Below are positions 1 through 12,300 of a DNA stretch of 64,000 nt, in pieces. A program made the translations under genes and the position numbers. The stretch is taken from the NCBI GenBank assembly GCA_016165875.1, contig JABBOT010000002.1, forward strand, positions 3,249,540 to 3,313,539, in the 5' to 3' direction. The stretch is from Acanthopleura granulata. Lineage: Eukaryota > Mollusca > Polyplacophora > Chitonida > Chitonidae. Each line of letters begins with the position of its first letter. Within the stretch, counting starts at the first letter, position 1. A model generated the notes under the pieces. It had not been told where the DNA came from, did no database searches, and saw only the letters and a program-made list of their open reading frames with translations.

Positions 1-338
1 ACACACATCCTTTGTAATGGGTGATACTGTTCGTCCATCTTATCGGGTAATGGCTGCTTTTCAGGGGAGTCATTCTCACACAAGTTACGCCACTGCATCT
101 CACGGCCGTCTTTGGGCATGCGGTCAAACATGTCCTGGAACCAATCAAAATGACTGGCCAGAATCTGCAGGTTGTGGAACTGATCATCAGTCATCCAGTC
201 AAACGGTTTCTTGGCCAGAGCAATCTTGCTGTCAGGGCCTTGTGCAATGCCCAGTGCTGACATGACCATAGCGGCATAGTTTGGTGAAATTATAAATTCT
301 CGTTCACCCACCAAGACATGTCCAAGAGAGTCTTCAAC
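1..338 (-). CDS. Exon 83: AAA5-AAA6 segment, runs to the window edge
   Basis: FDWMTDDQFHNLQILASHFD, WRNLCENDSPEKQPLPDKMD and YHPLQRM match W++..QW..+..L.......W.......P....+P..+......FQ+ML++R. The remaining AAA6 and C-terminal exons must lie left of position 1. The right edge is a clear CAG acceptor (TTTTGTCCAG). Confidence 0.94.
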
Positions 339-3300
339 CTGGACAAAACACAACAGCACAATTTTTTTTAACATCAGTGTTTACAAAAAAACATAAAAAG
401 TTTAGCAGGATTCAACAATCAACAAATGTTAACTTCTCACTGAGTTCCAAAACAGGATATATTGATAATCTAAAAATACTAACAAAGCACTGAATAACCA
501 GGTCAGTTGAAGCTATTGGTAAATTTTTTGAGTCATTCACAGGTAGGGTTATGTTCTAAGCGCTAAACAATATACCAAGTGCTGAGTAAATGTTACCATA
601 ATGAACCAAAATTTCGACTGAAATGTCAGCCATTGTGGTTTCGTAATACATAGCATCAAGGTGTTATGTTACAGATTAGGCTAACAAAGAACTCGTCAAT
701 CATGCCACGAGAGCCCACGACTTGACTGGATTAACGGGAGCTTCACCTGACAGAGAGAACAAGCCGAGCTGTGAGAAATGTGGAGTATTAATTTGTGCAG
801 CCATCGAATGAACGATGAATGTGGTTACCAAGACATCATGCAGACACAATATGGTGTCAGGTATCTTGCAAAGGTCGCACTGACACAATTATGTGTAGTC
901 CATCATGTAGATGGATTCACAATGTTATTTTAAAATTCTGAAGTTCATTGCAACCCAGAGTCCTTCATCGGAACTGAACAAAATTGCCGTAGATCTCGGA
1001 ACTCAAGGTCGATGAACTTGTTCTCAAATGAGGTCCGCGCTCATGTCACCCAAACTTACGTGTATTCAAAATTGACAAAAACGAAAATTTTTTATACCCT
1101 TCTCAGTTGTATTATGAAGATTTAAGAAGAGCCCACAAACAACAATGAAAACATCAAAGTTTTCACGATGTTTTCGATGTCAGAAATACCAGGACCAAGA
1201 GAAGGTTACGAGACTTTTCAAAATGGCTGCCAACAGCTAAAGTGAGCCATTTGGTTTGTTCAAAGTGCTCTCCGCTAATGTGACAACAAGACAGCTTCAT
1301 CAGTAAAGGTAGTAAATAAGAAGACAGGATTCAAGATTCATATGGAAAATGACAAAGGATTTATCAGTCTGTACAACTACACCACATGTATCCAAAGCCT
1401 GAATAATCGTGCCAAATGTCCTGGCCTGCTTGACATAAATTTACAAATGACTATTTTCTCGAATCTCAGTCATAAATGTCACGTGTACGGCCCATTAACT
1501 TTTGGGGGAAATCAGTAGGTATGAGCAGGAGAAGGTAAGAACAGCGAAGCCTGCAGATTACGACTGTGAGTAAACCTATTGCAAATGACGCGAAAGTTAG
1601 AATGTCAAGTTTACAACAATAACACCGATGATGCTAGAAACTAGTTTAATCCAACAACTTTTCTGATTTTTTCAGTGAAGGCGGGTTCTCTGTATACTGT
1701 TCAGGCCATTATATTAGATACACAGGCTCACAAGGTCAGTCAATGTCCCACTGAGCAGCAACCAGTACGTGTGTTCGTACGGTGGCGGCAGAGATTAAAT
1801 TCACCCCAAGAGGGTGGTTGATTATTCCGGTGGTCAATGTTTTGCGTTAATTATGGTAAGTTAACAATGAGTTACTTATCACCCATTTTTCTTCCAGAAA
1901 AGCATATTATTACACCTGTGTTCCTCATGTATCTCAACACACATACAGTTTACAGGCAGTGCTGTCAATAATGGACCAAGACAGAGCATACCTCCAGACA
2001 GAGCAGCAATGAGTACAGGAAGCGATCCCTCTCTAACAGGGCTCTGGCTGTGTTCAGGTAGGAACCCAGGGTTAGTCTGTCCACCACAGCCTTCACAGCA
2101 GCTCTGTAATCACACACAAACACAAGTCAGTTTAACAACAGTTGATACGTAAGTGTAAAGTGACTTGTTACTGTGGTGTCAAGATAAAGAGTGAATGAAT
2201 ACTGTACTGCACGCAAATCGTCAAATAATTGCCATCCTGCATATATTTTCCTTCAGCATTTCTGAGAATATTGCCCTGAGTTGACTGGTAAATATTACTC
2301 TTCTGAACGAAAGTGAACAGTTTCTAAACCCCAAACATAAACTTTTGCAATGTACCAAATAAAACTGTTCTGCTGTATAGAGTTCAGCCAGAGTTGCCAT
2401 GTGTACTTCAGATGCTTAGAGGGTTTAATGCTATTTCCACATTATTTTCAAATCATTAGCCGGGATGCGCTGGTCACTTACTGTTGTATGAATGCTTATT
2501 TGAGCTCATGAGCTTAGCTTGTAACAGCAGGACCTGCACAGTGAATCTGAGCACTCACCTCTCTGAGTGACTAATGGCCGTGTCATACAGGGCCAGAAAC
2601 TGGGTGTAGGCTGTTTGATAGAGAGGGTTCACATCTCTCATATACTGTGCTGTGTCAAAACACACAGCGCCACGCTTGGCTATCACTCGGTAACTCTCGC
2701 GTGCTCGCAAGATAGATGCCTCACTGCTTTCAATCCTGGATTGGCTGGAAAGGAAAAACAATCCAAAGTCATGTACCTCAAGGTGGATGCACAGAATGGT
2801 GAACAGGAGAATACTTAAATACTTAAGCCTCAATGTTTTAACAGCTTTCTTCTTGTTCCCAGTATATTTATAATTAAACAATGTTGCTTACCATGTAGAA
2901 AGGTCTAATTCTGAATACACTGTTTGTAGGACCTGTATTTTCATGCAAAATGCACAGAACAAATCATTGCAATTCGTACAAGTCAAAACCATGCATTCAC
3001 AATAAGATAAATGAGTAACTTTTAAAGCATTGCATACCAGTCCACACTTATAGTCCCATCACAAATAGAACACAAACAACATCCACACAGAGGAACAGAT
3101 TAGTTTACCACACCTAGTTCAATTTTTTTTCACAAAGTTAGATAAACTCACCTTTCTTCAGTTTCATCAAACTGTTTCTTAAGATCTGCCAGCTTCTTTA
3201 TGGCATTCAGGTCATTCATCAGTCTAAGATCGCTGGACAGATTGGCTAACATCTGCTGCTCAATCTTGTTCAAGAACTCCATGTTTGTCACCATTTCCTG

Positions 3301-6300
3301 TAAACAACCCAATCAACTTTCATCACAATGACACAATGATATGTGGTACTTCTCAACAGATGGACTCAGGGCTATTGACGTACATCATGCACTAACAAAT
3401 AGACTCAGTACTTACATGTATATAACGGTGTACACCACAGCACTACAAACAGACTCATTGTATCAGTATGCACCAAAGCACTATAGACCCCCGATGGATG
3501 TGAATAAGTGCTACAAGTGAATACTTCCATCCAACTGATAAGTCACTATCTGGCTAATCTTAAATTGTTAGTATGTACGTTTCCTACCTATGTGCTTTTA
3601 TGCATTTGATGTGAAGGAAACAAGTCAGACAACTCTTGGTCGAGAATGCTTTACTACCTGTCTGAGTGCCGTTCTCTCATCCTCCAGCCGAGACTTCTCG
3701 TGCCTCATGAAGCGATCCAGCAGTTCCTCCTCTACACATGGCCGTGACTGCTGGAAGAACAGCACAGAGGCGTAGGCCGCTAGGCGGTGAGGTACCTGAT
3801 ACGGCTCACATGTAGCGTGCAGAAACAGGCGGAATTTGGGGTCTACTTCTACCTCGTGGTCACCAACCTGAAGAAAGAGAAGACAGATTGTTAATTGTTC
3901 AGTTTCCCAGAAAATGGATGAGTGATTTCAAACCAAAACATTTACTGGAAGAATTTGAGACCAACAAAAGCTCACACATATAGTGGACAAAAGAACTTGT
4001 GATTAGTGAATGCCACAGGCACATGTGCACATGTACATATATTTGTTCTGGAGCAAGCCTTAAGAAAAATCATTTCCTAAAGTAAAGTATTTCAGTTTTT
4101 AAAAATTTACCCTCAGAAAATAAAGATCTATACATGTATATGTATATATACTAAATTGACAAGTTAGTACCAAATTGACAAGTCACTACCTGATGTAAAT
4201 AATTACGTAAAACTCTTTACTGAGATTTATAGACAAAGCTCCTATTATTGTGATGCCAGCTATGACACTTCATTTTTCTCAGTCCCGCCCCCGCCCCCTT
4301 CTTTGCCGAATAAAAACATACATAAGTAAAGGTGGTTCTCAGTTGTTTATATCCTGATGCTTTTTTTTATTTCATAATTTCTAAACAACCTACCATGACT
4401 TTGAAAGGTGCCTTGGAGTGGACAAACATCTTGGTCTTCTGTATGGTGTCTCTGAACCTCTTGTCCCTGGACAAAGCCTGGGCATCACAGTCAGTCACCA
4501 GTAAAGGACAGCCGTCTGACAGACAACTCTCCAGCTGAGACCTCATCTCCTGCACATACAGGTAATAATAAAAATACATCAATACATAGCAGGTGGGTAA
4601 GATTCATTCTTCCATATGTTTCATGGTACTTTAACCTTCCCACATAGAACTTTACCTAGGACTTATCTGTTTACTGAAAACAACTATATTAATTTGTCTT
4701 GGAACACCCTAAAGGAATGGTAAAAGTTACAAATATTTAGCTTGTCACTCATCTTGACATGGCTTGTATGACAATAAAATCTTTTAAAGGTTTACACCAA
4801 ATGGCAGTAAATGATAGTAGATCCCATAATGTTTAATGAATTCGTTAATTTCACATTAAACACATTAAGACATGTACTGTATAAGCCATACTTTTAATTC
4901 TATGTGATACATGCCAAAAAAAACAAAACAACACAACAAAACATCCTTAGTTATTTTCTGCATATTCCAATTACATAACGCAAGTAGATGTAGTGTGAAG
5001 TTGAAGTAATCACAGACTGCCTGTTAGACTTACATGATACTTGACTTCTACAATGCCCTTGTCCCTTTTGAATTTCTTGAGCCAGTCAATGACTCTGCTG
5101 GTGGGGTCACATATGAGGGGCCAGGCGGTCATGGTGTGTTCCTGCATGAGGAAGCAGGCATTCTCCAGCATAAGGGGGGTGGTGGGCAGGCCTAGTAGCC
5201 TCAGCTGCATCACCTCTACCTGATACCACAAACATAGGCACGTCACAAACACAAGGGAATACTTAGTTATTTATTTGACATTTTTTTTTTTTTCAAAGAC
5301 AAGAATATTCTCTGAAGGAGATTATATTTCTGAGAGCCTTTCTTTGGCCCTCTGTCTAACAGCAGTCAACAATGAAGACATAATTATACAGGGATTTGAT
5401 TGAGATTTTGAGAGCAGGTTAATGTTGGAATACCAAGGACCAATCCATTAAATTTTGAGTTGACCCTGATCGGGGCACATTTCCAGGAATCTACCATCAT
5501 GCTGACATGACATGAAGATGTGACACAGTAACCAAATACTTTTGTGGTAAAGTGGCTAAACAAATAAACCAATGAGTCAACCACAGCAATGGGCATATAA
5601 AGCAAATGACCAAAAATTTGAAACCTAGGAGTTCCTGTCTAACTTCTGATGAATACATTAACCCACCTTTGAGTAAAGAAAGTCAAACAGTTCTATGTTC
5701 CTGAACAGTTGTTTCTTATGGAGTGGCAGACCATGGTGTTCACAGACCTGCATGAAAAACTCCCCCATTCTCTTCCTGAAACACCCAACAACAATTTCTT
5801 TTTTCCATGACTTTAAGAGGACAAAAACCAAGTCAATAATGGTTTCCTACATTTTGCTTTTTCATTCAGGCTTTAAAACAAGTGAAATTCAGCCAATGTA
5901 AATACATTTAACCTTGCACTAGTCAAGCAATTTCCTGTTTTAAGATTTTCATACTAGAAAAGGAATGCACATTAAAAAATGCTCTGGGCTGAGAAGGTTG
6001 GCATGACTGTGATGAGAGGCACAAAGCAGACCTTGTTTGTGTCCCCTCACATACCTGGTATCTGTAGACCCTGGGCCACTGTAGGTGAAATAAGCAGCCG
6101 CTGTCAGACAGTTCGCTAGCAGTAACTCATTGCCTTCATTCTCCTTCACAAACTCTCTCCAGTGGTTCTCCTGGCTCTTCAGACTGACAAAAACACATAC
6201 AAACAGTCATCAACTATGAAGAACTTCTCAGTTGACAATTCAACAATCTGACAACCCATTATAAATCAGCACAAAAAAAATCTCTAGCGACAGGATGATT

Positions 6301-9300
6301 TTAAAATGACCATCAGATAAACCACATTAAAAGCCAAAGCAAACTTTCATTCAAAGGCATTTTAAAAACTAATATCTCAGACTGAACAATATTAGATATA
6401 TCTTAAAATCAAGTGCCACTTTCACAAAAGAATGAATAAACCGTCAAATACTTGATAATTACACACAAGTTCAAAGATTGATAGAAAACTTTCAAACTCT
6501 ACAGTGTACAATACAACATAATTTAATCCATTTCATCAAATCATCTTTAAAAGTCCTACATACCTGTCCACCATTTCCGTGGCTGCCTTGAGCCTTTCAT
6601 TCATGGACTTAAGCTCTATTTCGAGGGAGTGTTTCTTAACGACGGCCTTGTCAAACTGCTGCTGGTGAGAGTAGACCTCCTCACGGACCCGGGGCAGATC
6701 AGCCTCCGTGTAATCCTCCTCTTCTTCCTCCTCCTCAGGCTGTTTTTCCTCCTGCTCCTGAGCACATACACACCCACGCAGTGAGTATAACCTCAAACAC
6801 TTACACAAGGATTAGCAGGAACAGGCTTAAGGCAAAGATGGGAGGAGTTATGTCCCCTTGGCATTTGTTCAAATATTATACCAGGATTAGATATTAAAGT
6901 ACTGCTCCTCATAATCAGGAAACGTGAATGTTATTATCAATTTATGTATTACATATCGAATCACTAATACTTTTCTTAGCAAAAATTTACCATTTAAAAA
7001 CAAAATAATCAGCTGATTTTCTGGGTCCTGTTGATATTTCTTGAAAATCTTAATGTATAAATGCGAATGAATAAGCAATATAGTTAGGCTGCTCACAAGA
7101 TTTCATAATAAAAGTCACAATACACTTAATACCATGTAGGCATTTCGTAAACCCTGCACCTGAATATGATTGGGGTGAATTTTGAAATTCACATTCAAAT
7201 TTGCTTAGTTTCCAAACATTTTACTGACTGATTTGAGAAAGGCAGTGTCCCCAGCACGTGCACAACATTAGTGTGTTTTGATAATTATCATGGCACGTTG
7301 TGAACAGATTAACTGTACTCTTGTTTCCATCTCATTTCAAACAACTATACTTCCAAGATCTATCAACACTACCTGGAATATCCCCTATTTGTTTTCAATA
7401 GTAAATATACAGTGATCATGAGGAACAATACTTTGGAGAAAACATATTGAGGGCACATAGTTCCGTCCACACTGATCCATAATTGCTCATTTTGGAATTT
7501 GGTACTTTAACAAAACAGTTAACCTATTCCTTGAGATATGCTGAGGTAAAGCTATAATGAGCAGACTTTATAAATGGATGGGCAAGACAATGACAACATC
7601 AGTCATGGTTAAACCCACATGAACACAAGTATGCCAAACATTCCAGACAGGCCTACTGTAAGTTTACTTTAACACCCTAGAAAATAACCCTGTAGTTACT
7701 CCATTAATTACTCTATAAATTATTGAATTTTTCATCGTTTAATTTTTTATTTTATTTTTAAATAATCATTTGCTACCTAAATTGGAGTATAGCAGTTGTG
7801 TGAGATCATAATGGTTAGTGTCTAAACTGTTGTAATCGTGAAACTAATAATGCATTATTTCATGATTTGCATAAAACCATGCAATACCATGACAATAATC
7901 TGATAGATCAGAAATGTCCCAAACAGGGCTATAATACAGAAAGAAAGACAAAATATTACAGGGGCAATGGACTTATTCCTGCAGCATTTTCTTGAACCAT
8001 GTGTATCATTGGTATTGGTGCAAAATGCTTGTAACATCAAATGTTCCATAACTTGGAATATATGGCAAAGGATTTTCGTTGTGTGGGTAACACTTGGATT
8101 TGAACCTGAACTTCCCAATCCAAAAACCACTCCAACAACTGAGCTAAAGTCAAGTTCCCACTGCATGTAGTTATGGCCAGTATAAGCACTGTAAGAGCAG
8201 CTGCTCCCTTTCGATCCAAATAACTTATACAGAAATGGTGCAAAGGAAAAGACCATTGCCTCAGCATGTACACAAGAACTACAAATACCGAGATAGGAAA
8301 TCAGATGAAAAATAGCAGGTCAGGAATACAAAGAACATGCAAAGAAGATTTCTAATAACTACTGTTATGACAACTCTTTAAAAAACATATCATTCATACA
8401 GTCACGTTCAGCGTAGCAACTAGCATGCACATTGTCAAATACATAAATGTATTTATTAAAATACGATTATAAAACATTCAGAACAACCCTGCCAACCCAT
8501 TATCATCATGCAAACTCAACAGAATCTAAGCTAAACACAATTTTTTTTTTTATAAGATCACCTTTACTTCCTGTTCCTGAAATAAAGAGAGAGTGCTAGA
8601 ATGAATACTGGCTTACAGTGGAATCTTTAACATTACAGACCAAAATAATGTTTCCATCTTACATTTCTTGTATACATGTAATACTCCTATGATTTCATGG
8701 GATGCACAGTGGTACAGACAGGTGAATCACTGGTGATAAATCACATGAGGTCATATGTTGTTTAAATTAGCGTAATTTTTCACCAACTCAGCACAACAGG
8801 GTTATAAGTTGGTAAAAAAAAATCCATGAAATTATAGGTGATATACTTGTTTCAAACAACACGATACATTATTTACCATGTTCTCTTTTTCCCTCTGCAG
8901 CCGCTCATTCTCTTCAATTTCCCTCTCGAGCTCATGCAGTTTCTCCAGGGCAGCCTTGAGGGGGCCACATCTGTGGGTGTACTCCACAATAGCGATGGTG
9001 TACTGTACCAGGGTAGCACAGTCCTCACTGGAGTAGCGGGCAGAGGCTATGGTGATCCCACCTCTCTCAGGGGAAGGGGAGCGGCGCTGAGCTGGGAAGT
9101 GAGCCTCTGAAATACCATTACACACATATCTCCCAGTTTACTTAAGACCTAAGCTGCTGAAAAGCAAAATGATCTTCTGTCTTCTACACACTGTGATTTA
9201 TGTATTACCTATCTGTACAATAATAATGAGGACATTACCCTGTACAGGATTGAAATACTGCCCATTTGACAATCAACTTGAACTCAATCAATCTGAACTC

Positions 9301-12300
9301 AACTGATATGCTACTAATCATGATAAGAGCCTAAAAGATAGGAAGCCTAGTTTATGTAGTAGTGTTCACAATTTTTACACTAGTTTATAGTCAAATGATA
9401 ATTGTGCATTTATGTGAGAATATGTTCTGAACTTGGGTAATGTTATCACATCACTTTCAATGATTTCAAAGACATGTGTATCTGTACAAAACTTTTAGCT
9501 GTCTAGAACTGGTTCAAGGTTAAAAAAAGTGACCTTCATTGTTTATTATTGCTTATTCAGTTGACATATGAAGCAGGGTCTTATGTTCTTTTTATTAAGA
9601 ACAAAAATGCATTATAAAAATATGTATGTATGTATGCTTAGGTTTTATATTTAACAATTTTTCAGTCATGAGAGCTACGATTCTTTAGCACGTGTACAGA
9701 TACTGTGTCTTCTTGTAGGGCGAGTCCATGCTGCCAAAGTCCTGCTGCCACAGCAGCGTCATGTCGAAGACATGACACCTCACCCAGTCATATTACACTG
9801 ACACTGGCTTTCAGTTTTCAGTCTTGCTTCCTTGCTCTAACCCTCAGTGCTGAGTCCCGCATGAAGCGGCAACCAGTACCAACAAGCACAAGACTATAAC
9901 AATAATATGGGTATATACCAACCTGCAGCATTTTCCAGCAATGTTCCCTCTCCAGTCACACCCAGTTTACCATCTCTACCAACACCAAGGTAACTTTCAA
10001 CAGCTGTCAATTTGATGAAACAACAGTATGTAAATACATTGTTTTTGAAATTACAACATCATACTTGGTGAATACAGTTTCTCATGTATTTAATTAGGAC
10101 AGATAACATCCAATAAACTGTTACCAATTTCACTCATTTTTTTTCTCTTCCTTAGTTGGGGGAACTTCATTTGAATCATAATAATAACATTGATAAACAA
10201 AGGAGAAATTTATTTATTTTTAAATCTCTTTGATTATTGTCATCTTCACAGCTTCCTCTTTAGTGTTTTTCCCCCTCAGTAAGCTCACCATGCAGTACAT
10301 CATCTTTCAGGCCGTCCTCCCAGGGAACATTGTGCAACATATCCACAAACTTGAGCACATCATTCATGGAATTCTGCATGGCCTTCCAGTGAGACCGGTC
10401 CACTCTCTCTGATGTTTCCTTGGTTTTACCTGAGAGCACAGAACAATCAAAGCTGAGGCTAAGTCACGAGTACGCACCCTATCCCTTGGTTAGATTTTTT
10501 GGTTAAAGTCAAAATTATGATGGCTAATAAAACAGGCAATTTCAGAGATTACATATCCCATGCTAAATAGTCAAACCTTACACATGAATCAGACTTGTTT
10601 CGGAACCTGATCTGAGGTTACATAAAATGAACATGCACAGAACATTTTATCAAAATCGGACAAAGTTTCAAGCAGTTATTGCACAAACACCAACCCCCGA
10701 TTCATGGAATGAATTAAACATGCAAAACCCAGCTAGCATTCTCACTGGTCAAATCCATTTGAGTGTTGGAAATTACATGATACTATTGCCAAAACAGTTT
10801 AAAGAAATCTATTCCACAGGAGTTTATCATCCACTCCAACAAACAGGCACATTTTGCTATATTAATACATAATTCCACTCAAGAGTACATGTGCTGCAGT
10901 TTAACACAGCAGTGGAATGAAAACATGATACCTTTTCATGAGCAATGGTTCAAGCTGAACTGATCGCTGCTCTCTCTCAATGAATACATGTAGGTAATAC
11001 ATCACTAGCTTTCTATTAAGACTTGCCAACCATTTGTGCACTTACATTTAAAGAAAATTCTTACTGAAAAAAAACTTATACATTTATCGTATGAGTGAAA
11101 AACATTGACCTTTCTTGCTGACTTTCGTGCCACTTGAGCTGGTAGACATACGACTGGAGACATCATCTTTGGTGCTCTCTTTATCAGAGCGATGAAATGG
11201 CAGCCGTTTGCCAATCAGTGTCATCACCATCTCCATCACCTGGCCCACAGTGTAGGGAGGATTGGAGAATGCCTTCAGCCTCTCTATACACTGACGGTCA
11301 ACACGGCCCTTCCAGTAGATCACCTACAGAACAGGAAGAAACTTTGTGATTTAGTTCTCATTTGTATTAAACCACAACAGCAAAACCAGGGTTTCCACTA
11401 GTGACAGAAAATGTTTTTCAGGGGCTTATAATATCCTATGTTTTTCGGTGCTTACAAGTACATATTTGCATGTCAAGACTAAAGATTGAAAACTGGGTCA
11501 GTTTTGGGAGGTGACATTTAACATTGAAAAATGAAGTTGTTTCATGATCTTGTTGCAAATAAACTCTTCATTCACAGATTGCTCTTTTTTTTCAAGGCTT
11601 TCCAAGACCAGTGAGAACCCTGAAAATGACAGAACAACAGGTATGTAGTTTTCACTCAAAGACTTCATGAACATGCATTTAAATCCATTTACTGTTCTTT
11701 AATAGCCTTTGGGCACATAGAATGTTACCTGCTCCTTGGCATATTCTAGTGTCTTCCTACTCTCATCCACCAGCTTCTGTGTGATCTTCAGGTCCTCTTT
11801 AGCCTGCACTTGTCTGGTTTTAAGATTGGCTTCTCTCAGACGGTCAAACTCTTTGTCATAATCATCATATTCATCTGTTCAAATTAGATGAAATACATCT
11901 GTAGTCAGTACCTATTAATGCTTTGAGAGACTCTTTATATATTCTGTGCTTATCAAATCAACAGTGTCATGAATATAGTTCAGAAGAATAATTGTTAAAA
12001 TTGACTGATGTTAAATTCTATAGACAATTGGATCAAGAGACTTGAAAAGGATAGGAGTGTTTGAATAGTTTGCAAGTAAATGTTAATACAGACTATGGAC
12101 AATGGGCTTCACAGGTCCTCTGCACTTCAAGGCTAAAACTAAATTTACAATTGACATGTGGGTGGTACAGTACAATGTTATGAGCCTTTGTGATGAAAAA
12201 ATGCTGTTTTATATACATTTCACGATCTCTCATAGTCTAAGATTACAATCTTACTCCAATTTTTCTTCAAAGGATGGAACTTACCAGTTTTAAGCAGCTC

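Noticed and set aside
31..60. Possible splice donor (GTGTGT or GATGTGTG) near the left edge that would end exon 83 inside the window
   Set aside because: The frame stays open to position 1 and canonical dynein sequence continues (FQ+ML-like QRM), so I let the exon run off the edge.
7855..8256. Minus-strand open frame of 133 codons in the stalk intron
   Set aside because: Overlaps a tRNA-like repeat, has no dynein or other pattern, and no phase-compatible splice sites.
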